This document shows positions 23,788 to 32,172 of a stretch of DNA of 35,701 bases, piece after piece (the first letter of the stretch is position 1; every line of letters starts with the position of its first letter). This DNA is from an uncultured Acetobacteraceae bacterium (GTDB lineage Bacteria; Pseudomonadota; Alphaproteobacteria; Acetobacterales; Acetobacteraceae). The notes beneath the pieces were generated by a model that was not told where the DNA came from, searched no databases, and saw only the letters and a program-made list of their open reading frames with translations. The stretch covers positions 1 through 35,701 of the forward strand of contig CAITUP010000080.1 of NCBI GenBank assembly GCA_903895595.1, read 5' to 3'. Position numbers and translations under genes: made by a program.

Positions 23788-24423
23788 TTATGCCCGTTCG
23801 GCGATGGCCCGCGCAACCTGGGCCGCGAGATCCGCTCGGCCCTCGGCTTTCAACCCGTCCACGATGCCGGCATGATCGGCTTGCGGCCGATTCTGGCTCA
23901 TCTTCGCCTTACCCTCCAGGCGCGCGATGGGGATGCGAATGCCGACGATGGCGCGCAGCATGCCCTGCACGAAGTCGGCGGGTGCATCCGTCACCTTCCA
24001 CGGCATGGCGCGCGGCGATTCGTAGTGTTCGGTCAGCCGAGTCACGACATCCAGCAGCGGGGCGGCGTCGTCGAAGGTCTCCAGCGTCCCATAGGCGTGG
24101 ATGGCGCTGTAGTTCCAGGTCGGCACCACCTTCTCGGTCAGCGCCTTGGTCGCATACAGGGACGGGCTGATGTAGCCGCTGGTGCCCTGGAACACGACCA
24201 TGGCCTGCACCGAACGGTCGGTGGCGGCAATTTGAGGATTGGCGCGGGCGAGATGCCCGACCAGCGTGCCGTACGGCCCGGCGTCGGGTTCCAACAGCAG
24301 CGGCAGATGGCTGGCGACCAAACCGTCGGCGGTCATCGTGACCAAAATCGCGAGGCCGGCGTGCCGGATCGCGTCATGCAGGACATCGATCCGGTTTTCC
24401 GCGAAAGCGGAGGGTGTGTACAT
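23788..24423 (-). CDS. PaiB-like FMN-binding protein
   Basis: This is a 211-residue protein of the FMN-binding negative transcriptional regulator family. It starts MYTPSAFAENRIDVLHDAIR, has HLPLLLEPD and GTLVGHLARANPQ, a WNYSAIHAYGTLE block, and LEGKAKMSQNRPQADHAGIV near the end, all hallmarks of PaiB. In Bacillus PaiB affects sporulation and protease genes, but many homologues are better seen as flavin or heme-degrading-like proteins, so regulation is not assured. AAGGAG lies 10 bases upstream of the ATG; a longer start at 24456 lacks one. It lies 93 bases after pckA, separated by a REP-like hairpin. Confidence 0.9.
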   Translation of the reverse strand: MYTPSAFAENRIDVLHDAIRHAGLAILVTMTADGLVASHLPLLLEPDAGPYGTLVGHLARANPQIAATDRSVQAMVVFQGTSGYISPSLYATKALTEKVVPTWNYSAIHAYGTLETFDDAAPLLDVVTRLTEHYESPRAMPWKVTDAPADFVQGMLRAIVGIRIPIARLEGKAKMSQNRPQADHAGIVDGLKAEGRADLAAQVARAIAERA

Positions 24424-24459
24424 GGCGGTGGGACTCCTTCCCCGCCTTATTGGCACGAA

Positions 24460-24490
24460 ATGGTCGGGTCAGGCCCGACCATGACGGGGG
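24460..24490. repeat. Single REP-like palindrome
   Basis: ATGGTCGGG-TCAGG-CCCGACCAT is followed by GACGGGG, as in the outer ends of the 22964 element. It lies between pckA and the PaiB-like gene. In the transcript it could form a stable 9-bp hairpin and act as an mRNA-stabilising or weak terminating structure. Confidence 0.8.
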
Positions 24491-24516
24491 AGAAGGGGCA
24501 GACCAATCCAGACCGT

Positions 24517-26124
24517 TCAGGCCGCGGCGCGCAAGGCCGCCGCTTTGACGTCCGCGCCGACGCCGCCTTCGAAATTCGCAAAATTCTTCTCGAAGCGGGC
24601 CACCAGATCGCGGGCGGTGCGGTCGTAAGCGGCTTTGTCGGCCCAGGAATCGCGAGGGTTCAGCACGCCGTCCGGAATGCCGGGAACGTGGCGCGGGATC
24701 GACAACCCGAAGAACGGTTCGGTCTGGAACGCCACCTTCGCCAGGCTGCCGTCCAACGCCCCACGCAGCAGCGCGCGGGTGTGATGGATGCTCATGCGCT
24801 TGCCGGTGCCGTAGGCGCCGCCGCTCCAGCCGGTGTTCACCAGCCAGCAGTTGGCGCCGTGTTCGGCGATCAGGTCGGCGAACATCTGGCCGTAGACGGA
24901 CGGATGGCGCGGCAGGAACGGGTGGCCGAAGCAGGTGCTGAACGTCGCTTTCGGCTCATTCCCGGCGCCCTTCACGGTGCCGGCGACGGTCGCGGTGTAG
25001 CCGCTCATGAAATGATACATCGCCTGCGCCGGCGTCAGCTTGGAGATCGGGGGCAGCACGCCGAACGCGTCGCAGGTCAGCATGAACACGTTCTTCGGCT
25101 GCCCGCCCTGGCCGGACAGTTCCACGCCGGGGATGAATTCCACCGGATAGCAGGACCGGGTGTTTTCGGTCAGCGAGCCGTCGTCGAGGTCGATCTTGCC
25201 ATGCGCGTCGGCGACCACGTTCTCCAGCACCGTGCCGAAGCGGTTGGACGCGGCATAGATCGCCGGTTCGGCCTCGGCCGACAGGTTGATCACCTTGGCG
25301 TAGCACCCGCCCTCGAAATTGAAGACGCCGTTCGGGCCCCAGCCGTGCTCGTCGTCGCCGATCAGCAGGCGGTCGGGGTCGGACGACAGCGTGGTCTTGC
25401 CGGTGCCGGACAGGCCGAAGAACAGCGCGACGTCGCTGTCCTTGCCGATATTGGCGCTGCAATGCATCGGCAGCATGCGCTTGGACGGCAGCAGCCAGTT
25501 CATCACGGTGAAGATCGACTTCTTCATCTCCCCGGCGTACTCGCTGCCGGCGATGACAATGAATTTCTGCTCGAACGACAACGCGATCGTGGTGGTGGAG
25601 CGGACACCGTCGACCGCCGGATCGGTGTGGAACAGCGGCGCGTGCAGAATGACGTAATCGGGCTCGAAACCGGCCAAATCCTCGGCCGGCGGACGGATGA
25701 ACATATTGCGGGCGAACAGCGCGTTCCAGGCCTGAGTCGTCACCAGCCGCACCCGCACGCGGTGTTCGGCGTCGGCACCGGCATACAGGTCCTGCGTGAA
25801 CAGTTCCTGGCCCTGCAGATACGCCTGCACGCGGGATTTCAGGCCGTTGAACTTCTCGGCCGACATGCGCTGGTTGATCTCGCCCCACCAGATGTCGTCG
25901 CTGACCGAGGCCTCATCGACCACGAACTTGTCCTTCATGGACCGGCCCGTATGTTCGCCCGTCTCGACCATCAGCGCGCCATCGGCCGACAACCGCCCCT
26001 CGTGGCGCCGCAGCGACTCGGCGACCAACGCGGGAGGAAGCAGGTTCGCATGCACCGCGCGGGCGGCGCGCACGCCAGTCCCGGCCAAAGGTTGCGATTT
26101 CGACGGTTTATGGGCAGCGGTCAC
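24517..26124 (-). CDS. pckA: Phosphoenolpyruvate carboxykinase (ATP)
   Basis: This is a 535-residue protein of the ATP-dependent PEPCK family, which turns oxaloacetate and ATP into phosphoenolpyruvate, ADP and CO2 in gluconeogenesis. It has the phosphate-loop GLSGTGKTTLSSDP (237-250), LLIGDDEHGWG with metal-binding D residues, the substrate arginine in the E-H-T-G-R-S segment (57-62), and the C-terminal NTGWSGGAYGTGKRMSIHHT. The length is typical. Start is a GTG with AGGAG 8 bases upstream. The upstream 335 bases carry alternative hairpins. Downstream on the same strand are the PaiB-like and phosphatase genes. Confidence 0.97.
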   Translation of the reverse strand: MTAAHKPSKSQPLAGTGVRAARAVHANLLPPALVAESLRRHEGRLSADGALMVETGEHTGRSMKDKFVVDEASVSDDIWWGEINQRMSAEKFNGLKSRVQAYLQGQELFTQDLYAGADAEHRVRVRLVTTQAWNALFARNMFIRPPAEDLAGFEPDYVILHAPLFHTDPAVDGVRSTTTIALSFEQKFIVIAGSEYAGEMKKSIFTVMNWLLPSKRMLPMHCSANIGKDSDVALFFGLSGTGKTTLSSDPDRLLIGDDEHGWGPNGVFNFEGGCYAKVINLSAEAEPAIYAASNRFGTVLENVVADAHGKIDLDDGSLTENTRSCYPVEFIPGVELSGQGGQPKNVFMLTCDAFGVLPPISKLTPAQAMYHFMSGYTATVAGTVKGAGNEPKATFSTCFGHPFLPRHPSVYGQMFADLIAEHGANCWLVNTGWSGGAYGTGKRMSIHHTRALLRGALDGSLAKVAFQTEPFFGLSIPRHVPGIPDGVLNPRDSWADKAAYDRTARDLVARFEKNFANFEGGVGADVKAAALRAAA

Positions 26125-26158
26125 GGGTTGGCTCCTGGACGAAGGCGTCGCTGGTGGG

Positions 26159-26218
26159 GCGGATCAGCCGGCACCGGCTGCTACTGGGCAGTAGGAGCCT
26201 GATTTCCAGCCGATCCGC
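26159..26218 (-). promoter_or_regulatory. Candidate structured RNA in the pckA leader
   Basis: An outer 7-bp stem pairs 26159-26165 (GCGGATC) with 26212-26218 (GATCCGC). Inside it, two mutually exclusive hairpins share bases: CAGCCGG-CA-CCGGCTG (26165-26180) and GGCT-G-CTACTG-GG-CAGTAG-G-AGCC (26176-26199). It lies 34 bases before the pckA GTG on the minus strand. Alternative pairing is what one expects of a cis-regulatory RNA, but no known class is recognised. The plus-strand reading would put it far upstream of trpB. Confidence 0.4.
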
Positions 26219-26244
26219 AAGGGTGTTGGTGTGCAGTGCAGCAA

Positions 26245-26273
26245 GAAGCCGACCCGGCGACCGGATCGGCTTC
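26245..26273. terminator. Strong hairpin in the pckA/trpB region
   Basis: GAAGCCGA-C-CCGG-CGA-CCGG-A-TCGGCTTC forms a 12-bp stem with one opposed C/A pair and a 3-base loop. On the plus strand it is followed by CTGTTGTTCC, a weak T-rich tail. It could end a short transcript or be part of either leader. Confidence 0.4.
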
Positions 26274-26459
26274 CTGTTGTTCCAGGCCTCATTGGCGGGG
26301 ATTCATGGCAGCATCGTGGCAGCACGCTCGGGCTTCACGCCCGCGCATGACTGGGTTACGGAATTGGATATCGGGACGGGATGCTCGACCCCGGTGACTC
26401 CTCGGGTTAGAAGACCCCGCCTTTGCCCCAACCCCCAGCCTTAACCGAGGACGCGCCGC

Positions 26460-27689
26460 GTGAACCAAGCCATCCCTCCCGCCGCTTTGAACAGTTTGCG
26501 GACCGGTCCGACCGAACGCGGCCGCTTCGGCGAGTTCGGCGGTCGTTTCGTGGCGGAGACGCTGATGCCGATCGTGCTCGCGGTCGAACAGGCCTATGCG
26601 GAAGCGAAGAAGGACCCCAAATTCCAGGAAGATCTCGCGTGGCACCTGACGCACTACGTCGGGCGCCCGAGCCCGCTGTGGTTCGCGGAGCGGCTGACAA
26701 AGCGGCTGGGCGGCGCGAAGGTGTATTTCAAGCGCGATGAGCTGAATCACACCGGATCCCACAAGGCCAACAATTGCATGGGCCAAATTCTTTTGGCTCG
26801 GCGGATGGGCAAGACCCGCATCATCGCGGAAACCGGCGCCGGGCAGCACGGCGTGGCGACGGCGACGATGTGCGCGTTGTTCGGGCTTCCCTGCACTGTT
26901 TACATGGGCGCGACCGACGTGGCGCGTCAGGCGCCGAACGTGTTCCGCATGAAGTTGCTGGGGGCCGAGGTCGTGCCCGTGACCTCCGGCGCCGGGACGC
27001 TGAAGGACGCGATGAATGAAGCGATGCGCGACTGGGTCGCGAACGTGAACGACACTTTTTATATTATCGGCACCGTTGCCGGCCCGCATCCGTATCCGAT
27101 GATGGTGCGCGATTTCCAGTCCGTGATCGGCGAGGAAGCCAAGGTGCAGATGCAGGCAGCCGAGGGTAGGCTGCCCGACGCCTGCGTGGCGTGCATCGGC
27201 GGCGGATCGAACGCGATGGGGCTGTTTCATCCGTTCCTCGATGACACATCCGTGCGGCTGATCGGCGTCGAAGCCGGCGGCCATGGGATCGAAACCGGCG
27301 AACACGCCGCGTCCCTGACCGGCGGCCGTCCCGGCGTGCTGCACGGCAACCGGACGTATCTGCTCCAGGATGACGACGGCCAGATCATCGAGGCTCACAG
27401 CATCAGCGCCGGTTTGGACTATCCCGGCATCGGGCCGGAGCACTCCTGGCTGCACGATATCGGCCGCGTCGAATACGTGTCCGCGACCGATAACGAGGCG
27501 CTGGACGCGTTCCAGCTCTGCACAAGGACCGAAGGCATTATTCCCGCGCTGGAACCGGCGCATGCCTTGGCTTACGTCACGAAACTGGCCCCGACGATGG
27601 ATGCGGATAAAATTATTCTGATGAACCTGTGCGGCCGCGGCGACAAAGACGTCGCCACCGTCGCCGCCCACATGGGGGTGACGCTGTGA
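26460..27689 (+). CDS. trpB: Tryptophan synthase beta chain
   Basis: This is a 409-residue PLP enzyme that makes tryptophan from indole and serine. It has [17 protein letters not shown] near the start, the Schiff-base K102 in HTGSHKANN, the substrate loop [12 protein letters not shown] and the phosphate-binding GGGSNAMG. It has the C-terminal [20 protein letters not shown], common to TrpB type 1. Start is a GTG with GAGGA upstream. The stop overlaps the start of trpA by 4 bases, consistent with the alpha2-beta2 complex being made together. No trpF or trpC is in the window. Confidence 0.97.
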   Translation: MNQAIPPAALNSLRTGPTERGRFGEFGGRFVAETLMPIVLAVEQAYAEAKKDPKFQEDLAWHLTHYVGRPSPLWFAERLTKRLGGAKVYFKRDELNHTGSHKANNCMGQILLARRMGKTRIIAETGAGQHGVATATMCALFGLPCTVYMGATDVARQAPNVFRMKLLGAEVVPVTSGAGTLKDAMNEAMRDWVANVNDTFYIIGTVAGPHPYPMMVRDFQSVIGEEAKVQMQAAEGRLPDACVACIGGGSNAMGLFHPFLDDTSVRLIGVEAGGHGIETGEHAASLTGGRPGVLHGNRTYLLQDDDGQIIEAHSISAGLDYPGIGPEHSWLHDIGRVEYVSATDNEALDAFQLCTRTEGIIPALEPAHALAYVTKLAPTMDADKIILMNLCGRGDKDVATVAAHMGVTL

Positions 27690-28501
27690 GCCGCATCGCC
27701 GCCCGCTTCGCCGCGCTCAAGAAAGAAGGCCGCGGCGCGCTGATCCCGTTCCTGGAAGCCTGGGACCCGGATGAGGCGACCTCCAAAGCGCTGCTGCGCG
27801 GCATGCCGGGCGCGGGAGCCGATTTGATCGAGATCGGCATGCCCTTCACCGACCCCATGGCCGACGGTCCCATCATCCAGGCCGCCGCGCGCCGAGGCCT
27901 GCTGGCCGGCGTGAAGGTGCGGTTCATCCTGGATATGGTGCGGGAATTCCGTTTGGACGACCAAGCGACCCCGATCGTGCTGATGGGCTACCTGAACCCG
28001 ATCCTGTCCTACGGCCCGCAAAAATTCTGCGAGGACGCGGCGAGGGCCGGGGTCGACGGGCTGATCATCGTCGATCTGCCGACCGAGGAAGCCGATCTGC
28101 TGCTGCCGCACACGGCCGCGAATGGCATCGATTTCATCCGGCTGGTGGCGCCGACGACCGACGATACGCGGATGCCGCATGTGCTGAACGGGTCCTCCGG
28201 CTTCGTCTACTACGTCAGCATCACCGGCATCACCGGCACCCGCTCGGCGTCGTCCGCCGATCTGGCGGCGGCGATTCCGCGGATCCGGCGGGTGACGGAC
28301 CTGCCGATCGCGATCGGGTTCGGGGTGCGGACCCCGGCGCAGGCGGCGGAGGCATCCCGGGTCGCGGACGCGGCGGTGGTGGCCTCGGCGCTGATCGATA
28401 CGCTGGCGGGGAACCTGGACGCCGACGGGAAGGCGAAGCCGGGGACGGTGGAAAAGGTGCTGGCGCAGGTCAAGGCACTGGCGGACGGGGTTCGGGGGTA
28501 A
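27686..28501 (+). CDS. trpA: Tryptophan synthase alpha chain
   Basis: This is a 271-residue TIM-barrel that cleaves indole-3-glycerol phosphate and passes indole to TrpB. The catalytic residues are E49 in [11 protein letters not shown] and D60 in MADGP, numbered as in E. coli. The phosphate-binding [19 protein letters not shown] and [11 protein letters not shown] are intact. The start is the GTG that overlaps the trpB stop (GTGA). The usual T-A-G-D-P loop near residue 25 reads E-A-W-D-P here, with W26 in place of a normally conserved glycine. Confidence 0.96.
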   Translation: MSRIAARFAALKKEGRGALIPFLEAWDPDEATSKALLRGMPGAGADLIEIGMPFTDPMADGPIIQAAARRGLLAGVKVRFILDMVREFRLDDQATPIVLMGYLNPILSYGPQKFCEDAARAGVDGLIIVDLPTEEADLLLPHTAANGIDFIRLVAPTTDDTRMPHVLNGSSGFVYYVSITGITGTRSASSADLAAAIPRIRRVTDLPIAIGFGVRTPAQAAEASRVADAAVVASALIDTLAGNLDADGKAKPGTVEKVLAQVKALADGVRG

Positions 28502-28653
28502 AGCGCGAAGGGGTTGAGCCGGCGCGGAACGCTCGACACGCCGTGACCGATGACGAACGCGGGGCCGTCCTGGATACGAACCCGGATGAGCTTGCGGTAC
28601 CAGCGAAACCGGTCATGATTTCCCCCGATCAGCATAAACGGGAGATAACGGCC

Positions 28654-30060
28654 ATGCCGCACGCAGCCCTTCGGTCCATCCTGCCGGCCATGGGATGGCA
28701 ATCCGCGCAGGCGGACACTGTCAGCTTCAGCGGCGGCACCGACCCCGTTCTGCCGACGCCGTTCCGCGTCGGCGTGGCGGGCGCGGCGACTTTGGCCGCT
28801 ACCGGTATCGCCGCCGCTGGCCTTTGGGAACAGCGGGGCGGCAAGAAGCAACCCATTGCCGTCGATGTCCGGCAATCCACGGCGTCGTTGCGCTCCGGCC
28901 AATACATGAAGCTGGGGGATGGGCAGGTGTCGCACGCCCGCAACTCCGTCATGGGCATTTATCCGACCAAGGACGGGCGCTGGAGCTATCTGCACTGCAA
29001 TTTCCCCAACCACCGCGCCGCCGCGCTGTCGGTGCTGGGCGTGCCCGAGGATCGGGACGCCGTCGCTAAAGCCGTAATGAACTGGAACGCGCTGGACTTG
29101 GAAGAAGCGATCATCGCGGCGAAGGGCGCCGGCGGCATGGTGCGCACGCATGTGGAATGGGCGGCGCATCCGCAATCTGCCGCCATCGCGGCGTTGCCGT
29201 TGCTGGAAATCATCAAAATCGGCGATGCCCCCGTGGAACCGTTGCCCGAGGGCAAGCGGCCGCTCTCCGGTGTCCGCGTACTGGACCTGACGCGCGTTTT
29301 GGCCGGACCCACCTGCGCTCGGACGTTGGCCGAACACGGCGCCGATGTGCTGAAAATTACCGGCAAACATCTGCCGAATATCGGCTACCAGGAATTCGAT
29401 ACCGGCCACGGCAAACTGTCGGCGCATCTCGATCTGCGGGAGCAGGCGGATGTGGACACGCTGCGCGGGCTGGTGGCGCAAGGCGATGTGTTTTCCCAAG
29501 GCTACCGCCCCGGCACGTTGGGCGGGCGCGGACTGTCGCCCGAGGAACTGGCCGCGATCCGGCCGGGGCTGGTTTACGTGTCGCTGTGCGCGTTCAGCCA
29601 TGCCGGGCCTTGGGCGTCTCGGCGCGGATTCGATACGGTGGTGCAGACCGTCAGCGGCATTGTGGCGCGTCAGGCGGAAGTCGTTCCGGGCAAGACTCCG
29701 GCCCCGTATTTCTATCCCGTTTCGGCCATCGACTACTGCACCGGCTACTTGATGGCGGCCGGCGCGATGGAGGCTTTGCGGCGCCGAGCGACCATCGGGG
29801 GTAGCTGGCTGGTGCGGATTTCGCTGGCGCAGGTCGGGAAATGGATTGTCGATCTCGGTGAGGTTTCCGGGGACGCGGCGCGCGGGGCGCCGGCTGAATT
29901 TACCCCGGCCGAACTGGAAAAATGGTCGATGGTGTCGGACACGCCGGCCGGGAAGTTGCGGCATTTAGGCCCCGTGGTCGGGCTGCCGGAGACGCCGCCG
30001 CACTGGGCACGTCCATCGGTGCCTTTGGGATATAATAAGCCGGAATGGCCGGCGCGATAG
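28654..30060 (+). CDS. CaiB/BaiF family CoA transferase
   Basis: This is a 468-residue class III CoA-transferase-like protein. These enzymes move CoA between carboxylic acids through an aspartyl-CoA intermediate. The characteristic opening block, LSGVRVLDLTRVLAGPTCAR, lies at residues 204-223, not at the N-terminus, and GYRPGTLGGRGLSPEEL follows. The first 200 residues (IAVDVRQSTASLRSGQY, IYPTKDGRWSYLHCNFPNH) look like the C-terminal part of the usual family, so the protein looks rearranged or of the long two-part class. GGGAG precedes the chosen ATG. The amidohydrolase begins 11 bases after its stop, probably in one operon. Confidence 0.85.
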   Translation: MPHAALRSILPAMGWQSAQADTVSFSGGTDPVLPTPFRVGVAGAATLAATGIAAAGLWEQRGGKKQPIAVDVRQSTASLRSGQYMKLGDGQVSHARNSVMGIYPTKDGRWSYLHCNFPNHRAAALSVLGVPEDRDAVAKAVMNWNALDLEEAIIAAKGAGGMVRTHVEWAAHPQSAAIAALPLLEIIKIGDAPVEPLPEGKRPLSGVRVLDLTRVLAGPTCARTLAEHGADVLKITGKHLPNIGYQEFDTGHGKLSAHLDLREQADVDTLRGLVAQGDVFSQGYRPGTLGGRGLSPEELAAIRPGLVYVSLCAFSHAGPWASRRGFDTVVQTVSGIVARQAEVVPGKTPAPYFYPVSAIDYCTGYLMAAGAMEALRRRATIGGSWLVRISLAQVGKWIVDLGEVSGDAARGAPAEFTPAELEKWSMVSDTPAGKLRHLGPVVGLPETPPHWARPSVPLGYNKPEWPAR

Positions 30061-30071
30061 GAGGACTCGTT

Positions 30072-31790
30072 ATGGCTCTCGATCTGATTGTCAAAGGCGG
30101 TACCATCGTCGATGGCTCCGGCGGCGGCCGCTACAAGGCGGATGTGGGGATGAAGGACGGCCGGATCGTGGAGATCGGGCGAATCCGAGCGCAGGCGCAA
30201 CGCGTGGTGAACGCGGATGGGCTGATCGTGGCGCCTGGGTTCATCGACGGGCATACGCATATGGATGCGCAGGTGAACTGGGACCGGAATGGCACTTGTT
30301 CCTGCTGGCATGGCGTCACCACCGTGATCATGGGCAATTGCGGCTTCGCTCTGGCGCCGTGCCCGCCGGATCAGCGGGAATGGTTCGCGCGGTGTCTGAG
30401 CGCGGTCGAGGATATTCCGCTGGAATCCATGATGACCGGGATCGACTGGAACTGGGAAACGTTTCCGGAATATCTGGCGACAGTGCAAAAGCTGCCGAAG
30501 GGGCTGAATTACGGCGCCTATATCGGTCATTCCGCCTTGCGGATGTATACCATGGGCGAACGGGCGCTGTCGGAAGCGGCGACGGACGACGATATCGCGC
30601 GCATGGTCGCCTCGGTAAAGGAAGCGATCAAGGCCGGGGCGATGGGGTTCTCCAGCTCGCGGGCCGGGACGCATGTGACGCCGGACGATACGCCGGTGGC
30701 GAGCCGGATCGCGGAATGGTCGGAAATCGATGCGCTGGTCGGTGCGATGGCCGATCTGAATGCCGGCATTTTCCAGGTAGGGCCGGAGGTCAGCAGCGGC
30801 CCGGCACAGCGGGTTTTCCTGGAGCGGTTGAAACGCGTGGCGTTGGAATCCGGGCGTCCGACGATGTTCGGCACGATTTCGACCAAGCAGGGGGAACGGC
30901 CGAATTCGCACCGGTATCAGTTGGATTACATCGATGAATGCGTCGCCGCTGGCGCGCGCATGTTCGGGCAGACGACGACGAAATCGATCAATGCGATATT
31001 CTCGTTGAAATCCTATTTGCCGTTCGATTTTCTCCCGAACTGGAAAGCGCTGCGGGCGCTGCCGCTGGACGAACAGAAGCGGCGGATGGCCGATCCGGCT
31101 GTGCGTCGGGCGCTGGTGGCGGATGAAGCCGGCATGAAGCCGAAAGGGCTGGAATTCCAGGGCGGCGGTGCGGCGACGACCGATCCTCGGAAGCCCGATT
31201 ACGGCAATCTGTTCGCCATGCGCGATGTCGCTTGGGACGATCCGACCGTTGCGTCCTTGGCCGCGCAAAAAGGGCAGCACCCGGTGGAGGTCATGATCGA
31301 TCTGATGCTGGCGAACGAAAATCAGGTGTTTATCCAGCCGCTGGTGAACGAATCGCCGGACGATATTCTGGATATGATGCGCCATCCCTGGACGCTGACC
31401 ACATTCTCGGACTCCGGGGCGCATGTGTGTCAGGAGATGGGGTCTTCGTTGCAGACCCATATGCTGAGTTATTGGGTGCGGGCGAAGAAGGCGTTCACGC
31501 TGGAAGAAGCTGTTCGTAAATTGACGTTCGACAATGCCAACGCCTGGGAACTGAACGATCGCGGATTGGTGCGTACCGGTTTCGCAGCCGATTTGGTGTT
31601 GTTCGACGAAGCGACCGTGCGTCCGTCGATGCCCACCGTGGAATCCGATCTGCCCGGCGGCGCTCGTCGGTTGGTGCAGAAGGCCGAGGGGATCGCGGCG
31701 ACGATCGTGAACGGGCAGGTTGCATTCGAAAATGGGGTGCCGACGGGCGTGGCGTCCGGCGTGTTGTTGAAGGGGCGCGGCGCGGAATAA
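30072..31790 (+). CDS. N-acyl-D-amino-acid deacylase-like amidohydrolase
   Basis: This 572-residue metal-dependent amidohydrolase resembles D-aminoacylase and dihydroorotase-like enzymes. Metal ligands H61 and H63 are in GFIDGHTHMDAQ, and the C-x-C-W-H-G-V-T-T and GNCGFALAP blocks follow. Later are the GYIGHSALR-like AYIGHSALRMYTMG, the FSSSRAGTHVTPDD segment and TFSDSGAHVCQEMG with the catalytic D. The C-terminal beta domain ends at LVLFDEATVRPS. A strong AGGAGG lies 6 bases before the ATG. It follows the CoA transferase by 11 bases, suggesting a joint pathway for an N-acylated or cyclic acid. The natural substrate is unknown. Confidence 0.88.
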   Translation: MALDLIVKGGTIVDGSGGGRYKADVGMKDGRIVEIGRIRAQAQRVVNADGLIVAPGFIDGHTHMDAQVNWDRNGTCSCWHGVTTVIMGNCGFALAPCPPDQREWFARCLSAVEDIPLESMMTGIDWNWETFPEYLATVQKLPKGLNYGAYIGHSALRMYTMGERALSEAATDDDIARMVASVKEAIKAGAMGFSSSRAGTHVTPDDTPVASRIAEWSEIDALVGAMADLNAGIFQVGPEVSSGPAQRVFLERLKRVALESGRPTMFGTISTKQGERPNSHRYQLDYIDECVAAGARMFGQTTTKSINAIFSLKSYLPFDFLPNWKALRALPLDEQKRRMADPAVRRALVADEAGMKPKGLEFQGGGAATTDPRKPDYGNLFAMRDVAWDDPTVASLAAQKGQHPVEVMIDLMLANENQVFIQPLVNESPDDILDMMRHPWTLTTFSDSGAHVCQEMGSSLQTHMLSYWVRAKKAFTLEEAVRKLTFDNANAWELNDRGLVRTGFAADLVLFDEATVRPSMPTVESDLPGGARRLVQKAEGIAATIVNGQVAFENGVPTGVASGVLLKGRGAE

Positions 31791-31809
31791 CCGCGCCACG
31801 CCGTCCCCA

Positions 31810-32136
31810 TCACATATGCTGCGCGACCCAGGCCTTCAGCTTGGCCTTGGGATGCGCGCCGACGAGTTGCGCGACCGGGGCGCCGCCCTTGAACATGATC
31901 ATCGTCGGGATGCCGCGGACGCCGTACTTGCCGGGGGACATGGGGTTGTCGTCGATGTCCACCTTCGCGACGGTCAGGCGGCCGGTCAGCTCGCCGGCGA
32001 TCTCTTCCAGCGACGGGCCGATCATCTTGCAGGGGCCGCACCATTCCGCCCAGAAATCCACCAGCACGGGGCCCGCGGCCTTCAGGACATCGGTGTCGAA
32101 GCTGTCGTCGGTGACGGCTTTGGTATTGTCGTTCAT
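31810..32136 (-). CDS. trxA: Thioredoxin
   Basis: This is a 108-residue thioredoxin with the redox centre W-C33-G-P-C36 in [16 protein letters not shown], the cis-proline in [11 protein letters not shown], and the usual start [20 protein letters not shown]. It reduces disulfides in the cytoplasm using thioredoxin reductase. The ATG at 32136 has GAGG about 10 bases upstream; the ATG at 32148 would add only 4 residues and lacks a site. It follows addA by 36 bases on the same strand, a common alphaproteobacterial arrangement (addA-trxA). Confidence 0.95.
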   Translation of the reverse strand: MNDNTKAVTDDSFDTDVLKAAGPVLVDFWAEWCGPCKMIGPSLEEIAGELTGRLTVAKVDIDDNPMSPGKYGVRGIPTMIMFKGGAPVAQLVGAHPKAKLKAWVAQHM

Positions 32137-32172
32137 CTCAGGCCTCATGAGGTTGAAGGGGGAGGAGCGGGC

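Larger units (their letters stand above)
26125..26459. other. 335-bp divergent region pckA / trpB
   Basis: The region carries hairpins at 26159-26218 and 26245-26273, which are described separately. Bases 26280-26459 hold the ribosome-binding site of trpB (GAGGA) and a 30-codon frame with two non-adjacent Trp codons that I do not consider a leader peptide. I see no convincing tRNA or gene. Confidence 0.6.

Noticed and set aside
23758-26202. 814-codon plus-strand open frame
   Set aside because: It covers the PaiB-like gene and pckA antisense. It shows no motif, and both real genes are unambiguous.
26159-26218. tRNA gene suggested by a 7-bp outer stem
   Set aside because: The length is only 60 bases, the inner hairpin has a 2-base loop, and there is no T-arm or CCA motif.
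26305-26397. Trp leader peptide ahead of trpB
   Set aside because: The 30-codon frame has two Trp codons that are far apart and no following terminator/antiterminator pair. I see no support for attenuation.
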